Origin: Candidatus Poribacteria bacterium
GTDB taxonomy: Bacteria; Poribacteria; WGA-4E; WGA-3G
Reading direction: 5' to 3'
DNA length: 54,022 nucleotides
NCBI GenBank assembly: GCA_007571305.1
Contig: RKRR01000023.1
Location: 1-54,022 of the forward strand
Shown: one piece after another, positions 9,196-17,837 of the stretch
Layout: each line of letters starts with the position of its first letter
Position numbering within the stretch: position 1 is the first letter of the stretch
Program-made: the position numbers and the translations under genes
The notes under the pieces: generated by a model
Database searches by the model: none
The model's input: the letters and a program-made list of their open reading frames with translations, nothing else
What the model was told of the DNA's origin: nothing

Positions 9196-11313
9196 TTAAC
9201 GATTCGCTGATGAAATTAAGTCTTCCATCACGCTTGTTGGGACTTCGTTATAGTGTGCAAACTCCATAGAGTAGTTGGCTCTACCCTGTGTGAGCGACCT
9301 AAGGGTTTTGACGTACCCAAACATTTCTGAAAGAGGAACATCAACACGAATAACTTGAATACGAGATTTGGCTTGCGTTTCCGTCTCACGTATCTGCGCA
9401 CGCCGCGAATTCAGATCGCCAATTACTTTGCCGAGATATTCGTCCGGAACAATAACCTCAACGTCCATAATCGGTTCAAGGAGTGTCGGGGTAGCACGTT
9501 TCATTGCGTCTTTAAACGCTATTGAACCTGCCACAGAGAACGCCATTTCCGATGAATCCACGGAGTGGTGCGAACCGTCTACCAGTCTTACTAAGACATC
9601 AACAACTGGATAGCCAGCCAAAATACCCGTGTTCATCGCGTTTTCAATACCTTTCCGGACTGCTGGGATGTATTCTTGCGGAATAACGCCACCTTTGGTT
9701 TCGTCAATGAATTCGAAGCCTGCCCCTTTTTCAACGGGTTCGACCTCGAGCACAACGTGTCCAAATTGACCTCTACCACCAGATTGACGCACGAAACGTC
9801 CCACAGACTTAACTGCTTTGGTGATCGTTTCCCGATAGGCGACTTGTGGGTTACCAACATTCGCCGAAACATTAAACTCGCGTACGAGTCTATCAACAAT
9901 GATTTCGAGATGAAGTTCACCCATACCGGACAGTAATGTTTGTCCTGTCTCGCTGTCTTGATGTACTTTAAAGGTCGGATCTTCTTCAGCGAGTTTCGAG
10001 AGGGCGAGATTCAGTTTATCAATATCAGATTGGGTTCGAGGCTCAATGGCGATAGACATCACCGGCAGCGGGAACACCATCGTTTCCAATGTGATATGTG
10101 TCTTCGGGTCGCAGAGTGTATCACCAGTTGAGAGGTCCTTTAATCCAATTGCAGCAGCGATGTCGCCCGCGTAAACGGCTTGGTGTTCTTCTCGTTTGTT
10201 GGCGTGCATCTGCATTAACCGCCCAATCCGTTCATGCTTCCCAGTTTTACTGTTGTAGACTGTATCCCCTTTCTTGAGGACACCAGAATACACACGTAGG
10301 TAGGTAAGTTTGCCAACGTGCGGATCTGTCGTAATCTTGAACACTAAGGCACAGAAAGGCTCATTATCATTTGGGCGACGTGTTTCCTCTTCTTCGGTCT
10401 TTGGATGAAAACCTACCACTGGCGGCACGTCTGTGGGGGCTGGTAGATACGATACAATCCCGTCTAACAGAGGCTGTATGCCTTTATTTTTTAGAGCGGT
10501 TCCGCACAGAACAGGGACAACATTGCCAATAATTACAGCGTTTCGTATTCCTGCTTTAATCTCTTCAGGCGAAACTTCAATACCCTCAAGGTATTTAAAC
10601 ATGAATTCTTCGTCGTAATCGGCGATAGCCTCCAACATCCGATCGCGATACTCGTTCGCCATCTCCTCCATTTCTTTAGGAATGTCTGTTTCTTGAATGA
10701 CGGTACCATCGCCGCCAGCGTCTGTTTCTATGTTCCAGACTTGGCCCTTCATGGAGATGAGGTCTACGATACCTGTGAATTGTTCTGCTGAACCGATTGG
10801 AAGTTGCACAGGGATCGCTTTAGCACCGAGTCGCTCTTCCATCATTTCAACGGTGCGGAAGAAATCGGCACCGGTTCGATCCATTTTATTCACAAACGCT
10901 ATTCGGGGTATGTCGTATTTATCTGCTTGTCTCCACACGGTCTCAGATTGAGGTTCAACCCCGCCGACTGCGCAAAAGACTGCGACTGCCCCGTCGAGAA
11001 CGCGAAGCGAGCGTTCAACTTCAACGGTGAAATCAATGTGCCCCGGTGTATCGATGATATTGATTTGATGTTTTTTCCACTGACAGGTTGTTGCAGCGGC
11101 AGTGATCGTAATGCCGCGCTCCTGTTCCTGCACCATCCAATCCATAGCAGTGGTGCCATCGTCTACGTCGCCAATCCGATAGAGTCTACCGGTATAATAC
11201 AGAATACGTTCGCTGACAGTGGTCTTCCCGGCATCAATGTGTGCCATGATGCCGATATTCCGCATGTGGGGCAATTCTAAACGTTGTGGGTTGTTATTTT
11301 TCTTATCCGCCAC
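9196..11313 (-). CDS. fusA: Elongation factor G
   Basis: EF-G drives translocation and, with RRF, ribosome recycling. The 705-residue protein has the GTPase motifs AHIDAGKTT (near residue 24), RGITI, DTPGH and NKMD. It carries the domain IV stretch [15 protein letters not shown] and ends in domain V ([13 protein letters not shown]). It is full length and in the usual place between rpsG and tuf. Confidence 0.98.
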   Translation of the reverse strand: MADKKNNNPQRLELPHMRNIGIMAHIDAGKTTVSERILYYTGRLYRIGDVDDGTTAMDWMVQEQERGITITAAATTCQWKKHQINIIDTPGHIDFTVEVERSLRVLDGAVAVFCAVGGVEPQSETVWRQADKYDIPRIAFVNKMDRTGADFFRTVEMMEERLGAKAIPVQLPIGSAEQFTGIVDLISMKGQVWNIETDAGGDGTVIQETDIPKEMEEMANEYRDRMLEAIADYDEEFMFKYLEGIEVSPEEIKAGIRNAVIIGNVVPVLCGTALKNKGIQPLLDGIVSYLPAPTDVPPVVGFHPKTEEEETRRPNDNEPFCALVFKITTDPHVGKLTYLRVYSGVLKKGDTVYNSKTGKHERIGRLMQMHANKREEHQAVYAGDIAAAIGLKDLSTGDTLCDPKTHITLETMVFPLPVMSIAIEPRTQSDIDKLNLALSKLAEEDPTFKVHQDSETGQTLLSGMGELHLEIIVDRLVREFNVSANVGNPQVAYRETITKAVKSVGRFVRQSGGRGQFGHVVLEVEPVEKGAGFEFIDETKGGVIPQEYIPAVRKGIENAMNTGILAGYPVVDVLVRLVDGSHHSVDSSEMAFSVAGSIAFKDAMKRATPTLLEPIMDVEVIVPDEYLGKVIGDLNSRRAQIRETETQAKSRIQVIRVDVPLSEMFGYVKTLRSLTQGRANYSMEFAHYNEVPTSVMEDLISSANR

Positions 11314-11370
11314 GGTTGAACAACTCCTTATGTGTGTTAATGCTTTGGCTATAAGCCGTGACGCATTTTC

Positions 11371-11841
11371 TTACCATCGATAATGTGCGAAAGCTCGGTT
11401 CGCTTCTGCCATTCGATGCTGATCCATTTTCCTACGGATTGCGCCGCCTTCGTTCCGGGATGCTTCAAGTATTTCGCCTGCGAGGCGTTCTGCCATCCGT
11501 CTTTCACCGCGGTCGCGTGCGGACTGAATAATCCAACTAAAAGCCAATCGTTGTTTCCGTTCTGCTTTTACATCAACAGGAACTTGATACGTCTGACTCC
11601 CTACACGCCGAGGTCTAATTTCCAACACCGGCTTGACATTGTTGATTGCTTGGCGGAACACGGCGAAACCATCTTCGTCCGCCCGGGATTCAATAATCTC
11701 AAAACTCTCATATAGGATCGATTGCGCAGTGCTTTTCTTTCCATCCAACATGAGGCTATTGATGAATTTTGACACCAACTTACTATTATATTTCGCGTCA
11801 GGATTCACATCCCGTTTGCTAATGTTTCCACGCCTCGGCAT
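11371..11841 (-). CDS. rpsG: 30S ribosomal protein S7
   Basis: The 156-residue protein begins MPRRGNISKRDVNPDAKY and has NSLMLDGKKSTAQSI, VEIRPRRVGSQTYQVP-like text and a C-terminal RWFAH-like end (AFAHYRW). S7 starts assembly of the 30S head and contacts the E site. It is 18 bases after rpsL and 57 before fusA. Confidence 0.97.
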   Translation of the reverse strand: MPRRGNISKRDVNPDAKYNSKLVSKFINSLMLDGKKSTAQSILYESFEIIESRADEDGFAVFRQAINNVKPVLEIRPRRVGSQTYQVPVDVKAERKQRLAFSWIIQSARDRGERRMAERLAGEILEASRNEGGAIRRKMDQHRMAEANRAFAHYRW

Positions 11842-11859
11842 TTACTCTTCCTCCGTTGT

Positions 11860-12231
11860 TTAACCCGGTTTCCGCGCGCCGTACTTTGAACGACCTTGGC
11901 GACGGTTATCGACACCTGCTGTATCCAATTTGCCGCGGACGATGTGGTAACGCACATTAGAGAGGTCTTTCACTCTCCCGCCTCGGACTAAAACGACTGA
12001 GTGTTCTTGCAAATTGTGATCGATCCCCGGAATGTAACAGGTAGCTTCGTAACCGGTCGTGAATCTCACGCGAGCAACTTTACGCAGTGCTGAATTCGGT
12101 TTGTTCGGCGTTACTGTTTTTACCTGTAGACAGATACCGCGCCGCTGGGGACACTGCTCCAGTACCGGAGATTTCGTTTTTTTCCGGGACTTTTTGCGCG
12201 GTTTCTTGATTAACTGATTAATTGTTGGCAT
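11860..12231 (-). CDS. rpsL: 30S ribosomal protein S12 with an altered streptomycin-site loop
   Basis: S12 monitors decoding at the A site. The 123-residue form starting [14 protein letters not shown] is the family length. The open frame extends 23 codons further up, into the leader hairpin, so I chose the ATG at 12231. The loop [10 protein letters not shown] is normal. The second functional loop reads [11 protein letters not shown] (residues 86-96), where almost all bacteria have RVKDLPGVRYH: Pro and Gly are replaced by Ser91 and Asn92. Asp89, the RimO target in E. coli, is kept. Confidence 0.97.
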   Translation of the reverse strand: MPTINQLIKKPRKKSRKKTKSPVLEQCPQRRGICLQVKTVTPNKPNSALRKVARVRFTTGYEATCYIPGIDHNLQEHSVVLVRGGRVKDLSNVRYHIVRGKLDTAGVDNRRQGRSKYGARKPG

Positions 12232-12271
12232 CTCGGATCTCCGCAATAATGTGTCTACTAGTCCTTCACAT

Positions 12272-12296
12272 AAATAAAAAAGCCCCACGCGGGGCA
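12272..12296 (-). terminator. Terminator-like hairpin in the rpsL leader (possible attenuator)
   Basis: On the minus strand GCCCC pairs with GGGGC around a four-base loop (82-95 of the 12200s), followed directly by TTTTTTATTTA. It lies downstream of the consensus promoter at 12404-12432 and about 40 bases before the rpsL start, so it is inside the leader rather than after a gene. The nagA-like gene upstream has its own terminator. The stem is only 5 bp, so its strength is uncertain. Confidence 0.7.
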
Positions 12297-12403
12297 TCAC
12301 AACTTCAACAAATTAACGTGGAATTTAGGTACGACGTTAGAATGTTTCCATATAATTGCCCCTCGCTTCCAAAAAAGTTGATTAGGGTTCGCAAAACTTT
12401 AAT

Positions 12404-12432
12404 ATTATACACAATATTTTAAACGATGTCAA
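12404..12432 (-). promoter_or_regulatory. Consensus sigma-70 promoter of the str operon
   Basis: Read on the minus strand: TTGACA (12432-12427), 17-base spacer, TATAAT (12409-12404). This is a perfect match to the sigma-70 consensus. Transcription would start near 12397 and leave a leader of about 165 bases before rpsL. Confidence 0.9.
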
Positions 12433-12450
12433 ATTTTTTTCAGAAAAAGA

Positions 12451-12488
12451 AAAAAAAGTAGAAAATTCTCATAATTTTCTACTTTTTT
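12451..12488. terminator. Bidirectional intrinsic terminator at the end of the nagA-like gene
   Basis: An 11 bp perfect stem (AGTAGAAAATT / AATTTTCTACT, 12457-12483) with a 5-base loop is flanked by an A-run on one side and a T-run on the other, so it can work in both directions. The TAG stop codon of the nagA-like gene (12479-12481) is inside the stem. Confidence 0.9.
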
Positions 12489-13738
12489 ATTAATTTTCCG
12501 CCTAAAATCACCGTTTGAACGCTCAAATTTTCGTCAATGATAACGACATCTGCTGTTTTACCCCTTGCAATTGAACCCACCGAATCTGCAACGCCTAAAT
12601 TTTGTGCCGGCGTTAAAGTAGCCATTGTTAAGGCATCTTCCAGGGAATATCCCCAATTGATGACGTTACGGACACCATCCATAAGTGTAATTGTTGCACC
12701 CGCGAGCCGTTCAGTAGGCTGTCCTATATCCAACCACACCGCTCCGTTGCGGACATATTTCTCGGTGTTATTGGCTTCAAAGGCTGTGTCGTGTGCAGAA
12801 ATCGCATCTTCGTTGAGGCGATAGGCATCGAGTTCTGGCACATAGGTTGCCGAGGCTTGCCAGTCTTCTGCAGGGACACCGGCGAGTTCTGTGCAGTCTG
12901 TAATTAACCCAACGGCGTGAATTCCTTTTTGTTGGATGAGGTTATTTCCCCAGAAAGGGTGGACATGATGTTCATCTACGATGAGTTCTGCGTGGATATC
13001 TGGATGTGAGAGGACTGCTTCAAGTACTCCAAGTGCGCGATGGTGCATCCCACTCATACCGTTGTAAGTATGGGTAGCACGTGTCACGCCTGCGTCGATT
13101 GCGTCCATTGCTTGTTGATATGTCGCGTTTGTGTGTCCCATCGCGATAACAATGTTATTATAGGCATCTGCTCTAAAGGTCGCGAGATGCTTGATAAACT
13201 GCAAATTTTCATCGTTTTCTGGCGCGACGGAGATCACCTTTAAAGTGCCATCGGAAGCTGCCCACATTGCATGAAATTCTTCAAAGTTCGGAGGTGTGAT
13301 GTATTTCGCATTCTGGGCACCGTTCTTGGCGAGACTCCCAAATTTCCCCTCCACGTACGACCCTAAAATCCGAGAACCGTCTGATACCGGTTCGTCAATG
13401 ACATGTGCAATCGTCGATAAGGCCCTATTAATTTGTGCCATACTCCCCGAGGAGATTCCTAATACCAACGAGGTGACACCGCTACGGGCATGTGCGCGTG
13501 CGATTGTTGCAACGTCCTCAACCTGCCCTGTCATACTATCATAACCACCGCCACCGTGCACCAATCCATCAATCAATCCGGGAATAACAAGGCATCCGGA
13601 TGCATCAATACTCTCCCCTGACGGTTGCAGTACTTCTGATGTTATCGTTGAAATTTTGTCGTTTTGAATGACGATACTCCCGTGTCCATGGTGTGCTGGA
13701 GTGTAGATGTCGCCATTCACAATCGTAAGTGTTTCCAT
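12479..13738 (-). CDS. nagA: N-acetylglucosamine-6-phosphate deacetylase-like amidohydrolase
   Basis: NagA removes acetate from GlcNAc-6-P in amino-sugar catabolism. This 419-residue form (start METLTIVNGDIYTP) shows the amidohydrolase pattern: HGGGGYDS near residue 60, a VEGKFG segment for the metal-binding Glu, GHTNATYQQA, THTYNGM, and LITDCTELAG carrying the catalytic Asp. The usual DxHxH reads DGLVH, so the first His is lost, as in some NagA forms. The frame is open to 13786 but that would overlap the ThuA-like gene. It is the last gene of its run. Confidence 0.8.
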   Translation of the reverse strand: METLTIVNGDIYTPAHHGHGSIVIQNDKISTITSEVLQPSGESIDASGCLVIPGLIDGLVHGGGGYDSMTGQVEDVATIARAHARSGVTSLVLGISSGSMAQINRALSTIAHVIDEPVSDGSRILGSYVEGKFGSLAKNGAQNAKYITPPNFEEFHAMWAASDGTLKVISVAPENDENLQFIKHLATFRADAYNNIVIAMGHTNATYQQAMDAIDAGVTRATHTYNGMSGMHHRALGVLEAVLSHPDIHAELIVDEHHVHPFWGNNLIQQKGIHAVGLITDCTELAGVPAEDWQASATYVPELDAYRLNEDAISAHDTAFEANNTEKYVRNGAVWLDIGQPTERLAGATITLMDGVRNVINWGYSLEDALTMATLTPAQNLGVADSVGSIARGKTADVVIIDENLSVQTVILGGKLIKK

Positions 13739-13764
13739 GTCGCGAAAATGCCTTGAGTCTTTGC

Positions 13765-14397
13765 CTATATCTGTTCCGCTACCCATAAGATACTTTGTGC
13801 AAGGAATCGTAAAAAGGGCTCTACCTCAAAATCTTTCTGGTGCCCTAATGAAGTATAACAGACACGTCCGCCATTATGCAAACGCGTCCATGCTACAGGT
13901 TCTGAATGCTCGCCGGTATGTCCCATCAGTAGTAGAGATGTATCATCGCGAAGTGATGGGTTTTTGTAAAGGCTTCCATAACAGGCAAACGTTGGAATGC
14001 CGTTCAGAATAGGATGCTCTGTAGCGATGAATTCCACCTGAGTGAGAGGACCGTCGCCGTAATGACCTTGATAGTCGCCTCCCAATACGACTTTATCGAA
14101 TTCCAGCCAGTTTTGATAAGCATGGCTGGCTGTCCTAACACCAACGAGCGGCTTGCCTTGTTCGCAGTACGCTTGGAATTGCCTAAGTGATGCACTTTCT
14201 GTATTGAGACGGCGTGTGAAAACCAACAGCGCGTCTGCATCGTCCAGCGCGGCTAACGAAGGATCGTGATCTTCTGAATTGTAGACGACTAAATTCGCCT
14301 GGATCGGATAGTGTTTTTCAACGAACGTTTTGAAGGTCGTCAAGGATGCCTCGGAGTCGTACTCAAAAGAACCCGAAAGCATACACAAATTAAGCAA
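13765..14397 (-). CDS. ThuA-like domain protein
   Basis: The 210-residue protein fits the ThuA/trehalose-utilisation family, a class-I-glutamine-amidotransferase-like fold. Seen directly: a beta-strand start (LNLCMLSGSFEYDS), DALLVFTRR, GKPLVGVRTASHAYQNW, GGDYQGHYGDGP and the C-terminal GGRVCYTSLGHQKDF that is typical of the family. The enzymatic role of these proteins is poorly known; many act near sugar catabolism genes, consistent with the NagA-like gene 26 bases downstream. Confidence 0.8.
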   Translation of the reverse strand: MLNLCMLSGSFEYDSEASLTTFKTFVEKHYPIQANLVVYNSEDHDPSLAALDDADALLVFTRRLNTESASLRQFQAYCEQGKPLVGVRTASHAYQNWLEFDKVVLGGDYQGHYGDGPLTQVEFIATEHPILNGIPTFACYGSLYKNPSLRDDTSLLLMGHTGEHSEPVAWTRLHNGGRVCYTSLGHQKDFEVEPFLRFLAQSILWVAEQI

Positions 14398-14407
14398 GGG
14401 TTTTCTC

Positions 14408-14896
14408 CTATTTTCTTTCTAAAAAAACGAAACTGTACGGATAAGGATTTTTCTCGTCAGGTTCACCATCAATGCGTTTTACTTCTTGCCACGCTCTCGT
14501 ATCGAACACGGGGAAATAGACATTACCTTTGAATATAGCGTGGATCTGCGTAAGATAGAGTCGCTTGGCATGGGGTAAGAAGGCTTCGTAGATCGGTGCG
14601 CCGCCGCAGACCATGAGTTCTTCTGCTCCTTCACAACGTTTAAGAACCTCTTCTACTGAATGTGAGACGATGCATCCTTTCGGTGCTTTATAAGTCCTGT
14701 TTCGTGTGAGAATGATATTGCGCCGCTTGCCGAGCGGACGTTTCAGCGTTTCAAAGGTTTTACGTCCCATAACGACGGGCTTACCAAGTGTCATATCGCG
14801 GAAATGCCGTCGATCGACTGGCATCTGCCAGGGGATATCTGGTCCATTACCAATCAATCGATTTTCATCCATTGCGGCAATCATTGAAACTACCAT
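14408..14896 (-). CDS. folA: Dihydrofolate reductase
   Basis: DHFR reduces dihydrofolate made by thymidylate synthase, using NADPH. The 162-residue protein has MIAAMDENRLIGNGPDIPW, the acidic active-site residue D28 (PVDRRHFR), GKPVVMGRKTFET for cofactor binding, and GGAPIYEAFLPHAKRLYLTQI. It is 3 bases after the unknown gene upstream and 10 before the ThuA-like gene, so it is part of an operon. thyA and dut lie about 1.5 and 2.5 kb upstream on the same strand. Confidence 0.95.
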   Translation of the reverse strand: MVVSMIAAMDENRLIGNGPDIPWQMPVDRRHFRDMTLGKPVVMGRKTFETLKRPLGKRRNIILTRNRTYKAPKGCIVSHSVEEVLKRCEGAEELMVCGGAPIYEAFLPHAKRLYLTQIHAIFKGNVYFPVFDTRAWQEVKRIDGEPDEKNPYPYSFVFLERK

Positions 14897-14899
14897 ATT

Positions 14900-15430
14900 T
14901 TATGGTTCGACTCCTTCTTCGGGTTCCCCCGCTCTTATCCCACTCAAGACCTGCTCAGCAAAATGGATAACTGTCTCTTTTGACATACGAGGAACGAGTT
15001 TGATTTGCTTTTCTTGCTCCCATTCAATCTCAAATTCTTTCGTGTTCACAAGTTCGTTAATTCCGGCCTGAATGGTCTCCAGATCGATTTCAAAATGTTG
15101 GGCGAATTCCGTGATATCCAGAGCTTCTTCAGTTTGAAAAGCAAGAACCTCTATCCAGAGCCACATTCCTAACCGTCGTGTGAAGTGAGAGAGATTCTCG
15201 GTTGTCTCGACGAAGCGGGTAATTGATGCGAAGCAGTAGGCGGCGTGATGCGGGTAATTGATTATAATCTCTTCAAATTCCTCAAAAGCGATTTGGATGA
15301 GAACTCTGGCTTCCTCTGTCAATCTGGCTTCCTCTGTCAACGTAAATTCGTCTGATACTGAGGGGCTGCCGTTCTGTTCCGAATTGTCCAGGGGGTTTTG
15401 ATTTTGTTTTTTCTGTTTCATGAATTCCAC
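14900..15430 (-). CDS. Unknown protein, possibly with a winged-helix end
   Basis: I do not recognise this 176-residue protein. The first 40 residues are polar and include a direct duplication LTEEARLTEEAR, encoded by two 18-base copies at 15306-15341. The middle is helical with a Trp-rich stretch (LGMWLWIEVLAF). The part from about residue 105 (LDITEFAQHFEIDLETIQAGINELV then a short strand pair) could be a winged-helix fold. It ends 3 bases before folA and looks co-transcribed with it. No signal peptide or membrane segment is seen. Confidence 0.65.
   Translation of the reverse strand: MEFMKQKKQNQNPLDNSEQNGSPSVSDEFTLTEEARLTEEARVLIQIAFEEFEEIIINYPHHAAYCFASITRFVETTENLSHFTRRLGMWLWIEVLAFQTEEALDITEFAQHFEIDLETIQAGINELVNTKEFEIEWEQEKQIKLVPRMSKETVIHFAEQVLSGIRAGEPEEGVEP
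15306..15341. repeat. Two tandem 18-base units inside the unknown gene
   Basis: CTGGCTTCCTCTGTCAAT is followed by a copy that differs in the last base. The unit is a multiple of three, so the frame is kept and the protein gains a second TEEARL. Confidence 0.9.
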
Positions 15431-15458
15431 TTAGCAGCATGTAAGCTCCCTGTTATTT

Positions 15459-15620
15459 TAACCCAAGTTGCTACTTATAAGATTTTGGGTATGTAGAGAC
15501 CATTTTCATCGGGAGTCATTGAATATCCGCGGATTTTTGTAGCGTCCACTTTCAGTTTGTGCACATTTACGCACAGGAAACCAACGGTTTCCTATGCTAC
15601 AGAACTGGCAACTTGGGTTA
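15459..15620. mobile_element. MITE-like element, copy 1 (162 bp)
   Basis: The ends are a 13 bp perfect inverted repeat, TAACCCAAGTTGC at the left and GCAACTTGGGTTA at the right. Near the right end is a hairpin AGGAAACC-AAC-GGTTTCCT. The same termini and a similar length occur at 20824-20985, 27707-27863 and 31277-31439. It holds no ORF of note. Its right end supplies the stop codon of the neighbouring lipoprotein gene. Confidence 0.8.
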
Positions 15621-16400
15621 GTTGGTAGAATTGGAAGAGATGCGGAAATATGCAATGAAAATCTCCGGTGTCGTCCCAACTCCCAAGCACGTTATATCTT
15701 CATGTGGTTCTATCTTCGTAATGGACATTTGTTGAATCCAATCGTTAGGCAGTCCAATTGCTTTCTCGCTTACCCCACCCCCGATGTATCCGCTTCCTGA
15801 TTGCACTTGATTGAACCATGTTCTTGGTTTACCGGAACTGTGCCAATATGCCGTGATTCTGTCACCTGATCGAAAAATTTTTGCATGTCTAAAACTGCCT
15901 GGTTTGCCACTACCACCAATATTACGAAGATAGCTGTCGGGTCGAGAGGACGTATAGACGCAAACAGACGGTACTATCTGGGGTGATTCCTGCCATTTCC
16001 CATCAATAGACTTCCACATTATATGGGTCTTAAATGGAAATTCTGAGGTAGATTCCACTGTAGGATGAACCATGATATGAAAGATCGCAAGATCGTCCAG
16101 CCTGCTTATCCCCTTAATCTCAAGCGTCTCGTGGTTTTCCATGATTGCGAAAGATTTCTGCTGCCATGCCCCAATTGGAATAGATAACTGCCTTTTTTCA
16201 TGGTGTTTGCCCGTACCAATATCCAACTCCAAAACGTTGTCCTTGAATTCAAAATTGGCAATCTCTGAATCCGCAGGCAGAACCCAATAAAGAGTTATCA
16301 TGTCTGCTAAGCGCGAAATCGCATATTCATTCTCGTTAGACTTCCCACAACTTACAAATAGCAATGCAGTGATACTTATCAAAACTATCTGCAGTTTCAT
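15618..16400 (-). CDS. Predicted lipoprotein of unknown function
   Basis: From the ATG at 16400 the 260-residue protein has a lipoprotein signal peptide: MKLQIVLISITALLF followed by the lipobox VSCG, so it should be acylated at Cys18 and held in a membrane. The rest is beta-rich with no family I recognise. A start 13 codons earlier would put a polar stretch before the signal. The TAA stop is inside the terminal repeat of a MITE-like element, so the C-terminus may have been changed by the insertion. It follows thyA by 31 bases. Confidence 0.75.
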   Translation of the reverse strand: MKLQIVLISITALLFVSCGKSNENEYAISRLADMITLYWVLPADSEIANFEFKDNVLELDIGTGKHHEKRQLSIPIGAWQQKSFAIMENHETLEIKGISRLDDLAIFHIMVHPTVESTSEFPFKTHIMWKSIDGKWQESPQIVPSVCVYTSSRPDSYLRNIGGSGKPGSFRHAKIFRSGDRITAYWHSSGKPRTWFNQVQSGSGYIGGGVSEKAIGLPNDWIQQMSITKIEPHEDITCLGVGTTPEIFIAYFRISSNSTN

Positions 16401-16431
16401 AGATAACTCCGTGTGTAGTGTCTCCGGATTT

Positions 16432-17229
16432 TTAGACAATCATAGGCGCGCGAATAGTCTCGTGGTGTTGGTAATCTATCAATTGAATGTGTTGCATCTT
16501 GAAAGCGTCAATTGACTTAATCTTCGGATTCAGTTCAAGTTTCGGAAGCGGATAAGGACTGCGTTTCAACTGGATTTTAACGGCTTCAAAGTGTTCATGA
16601 TAGATGTGTGCGTCGCCTAAAGTAAGAACAAATTCACTCGGTGTTAACCCCGTTACGTGAGCGACCATGTGTAGGAGAAGCGAGTAAGAGGCGATATTGA
16701 ATGGTACCCCCAAGAACATATCGCAGCTCCGTAGATAGGTCTGCATCGACAATTTGTCATCGGCTACAAAAAATTGGTATAACACATGACAAGGCTCCAG
16801 TGCCATTTGATCTAATTCTGCGGCATTCCATGCTGAAACAATATGCCTACGACTATATGGATTGCTTTGGATCTGCTTGATGACATCCCCTAATTGGTCT
16901 ATCGTGCCATTTTCTGTTCTCCATCGTCGCCACTGGACACCATATATCCGTCCGAGGGAACCCTCGCGTCCCCAGGCTTCAGCGTTTGCGTTCCATATCC
17001 GCGTGCCGAGTTTTTGAAACTGATCGACATGATCGTAGCCCCGCAAGAAACCTAAAAGCTCCGCTTTCATTGATCTAAAAGCGAGTTTCTTGGTTGTTAC
17101 GGCAGGAAACCCATCTTCCATGTTGAATCGCATTTGCATGCCAAAGAGTGCCCGAGTTTTTCCATTTCTGCCCTCTCGGTCAACGCCGGTATCTAATACC
17201 TGTCGAAGTCCATCTATATATTGTTCCAT
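16432..17229 (-). CDS. thyA: Thymidylate synthase
   Basis: ThyA methylates dUMP to dTMP with methylene-THF. The 265-residue product has the N-terminal fold start GFPAVTTKKLAFRS, IYGVQWRRW, the catalytic Cys147 in LEPCHVLYQF, and the dUMP-binding segment RSCDMFLGVPFNIASY. Two neighbours are unusual: Glu before Pro-Cys, and Leu166 where most enzymes have the Gln of QRSCD. It ends APMIV. A candidate promoter lies about 40 bases upstream (TTGACA at 17294-17289). Confidence 0.95.
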   Translation of the reverse strand: MEQYIDGLRQVLDTGVDREGRNGKTRALFGMQMRFNMEDGFPAVTTKKLAFRSMKAELLGFLRGYDHVDQFQKLGTRIWNANAEAWGREGSLGRIYGVQWRRWRTENGTIDQLGDVIKQIQSNPYSRRHIVSAWNAAELDQMALEPCHVLYQFFVADDKLSMQTYLRSCDMFLGVPFNIASYSLLLHMVAHVTGLTPSEFVLTLGDAHIYHEHFEAVKIQLKRSPYPLPKLELNPKIKSIDAFKMQHIQLIDYQHHETIRAPMIV

Positions 17230-17265
17230 AGTTGTCTCTATGTGGTTACCTACTTCAAACCCAAT

Positions 17266-17294
17266 CTCTTAAAATCGCTACTATATCCTGTCAA
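17266..17294 (-). promoter_or_regulatory. Candidate promoter upstream of thyA
   Basis: Minus strand: TTGACA (17294-17289), 17-base spacer, TAAGAG (17271-17266). The -35 is perfect and the -10 is weak, so this is only a candidate. Confidence 0.4.
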
Positions 17295-17311
17295 GATTTA
17301 CCCCAAATTAC

Positions 17312-17382
17312 GTTACGGAATTCCGCCCCTACCATACAATCACTGTGGTTAGGGAACCGCACCTACCGGGGAATTGCGTAAC
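17312..17382. repeat. Short palindromic element between thyA and dut (71 bp)
   Basis: The ends form an imperfect inverted repeat: GTTACGGAATTCC on the left and the complement of GTTACGCAATTCC on the right. The inside contains CCTACC, GGTTAGGG and CCTACC blocks. It looks like a small non-coding repeat; no second copy is seen in the window. Confidence 0.55.
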
Positions 17383-17400
17383 ACCTATCTTGTTCTATAT

Positions 17401-17832
17401 CTACGGATCTGTGCTGCCGAATCCGCCTCTGGAGGCCGTGGACATCTGTTCTATCTCATTCCATTCTGCTGTGTCTACACGCACGAAAATGGCTTGTGCA
17501 ATGCGACTCCCTCTTTCAACCGTAACAACGCTATCTGTGAAATTGTAGACCTGAATTTGCAGTTCATCCTCTTCACCACAATAGTCGTTGTCGACAATAC
17601 CTACACCTTGCGGTACCATCAAGCCAAATTTGCGCGGTGTGCTGCTTCGCGAACATACCATTAACATATAGCCAGGGGGTGTTTCAACGATGACATTCGC
17701 TGGGATCAGGACGATGGAGTGTGGGGCAATCTCTGCTGATTCTCTACAAATCAGATCAAAACCGACGGAACCGGAGGTTTCGTATTTCGGCAAAGGGAGC
17801 GTCTTATCAATGCGTTTGATATTGATTTTCAT
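17401..17832 (-). CDS. dut: dUTP pyrophosphatase (dUTPase)
   Basis: Dut hydrolyses dUTP to dUMP, the substrate of thymidylate synthase, and keeps uracil out of DNA. All five trimeric dUTPase motifs are present in the 143-residue protein: SVGFDL, CSRSS, GVGIVDNDYCGE with the catalytic Asp, GSRIAQAIF, and the C-terminal SRGGFGSTD. It starts 5 bases after the SMP-30-like gene and lies 171 bases before thyA, with a palindromic repeat between. Confidence 0.95.
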   Translation of the reverse strand: MKINIKRIDKTLPLPKYETSGSVGFDLICRESAEIAPHSIVLIPANVIVETPPGYMLMVCSRSSTPRKFGLMVPQGVGIVDNDYCGEEDELQIQVYNFTDSVVTVERGSRIAQAIFVRVDTAEWNEIEQMSTASRGGFGSTDP

Positions 17833-17837
17833 AGGTA

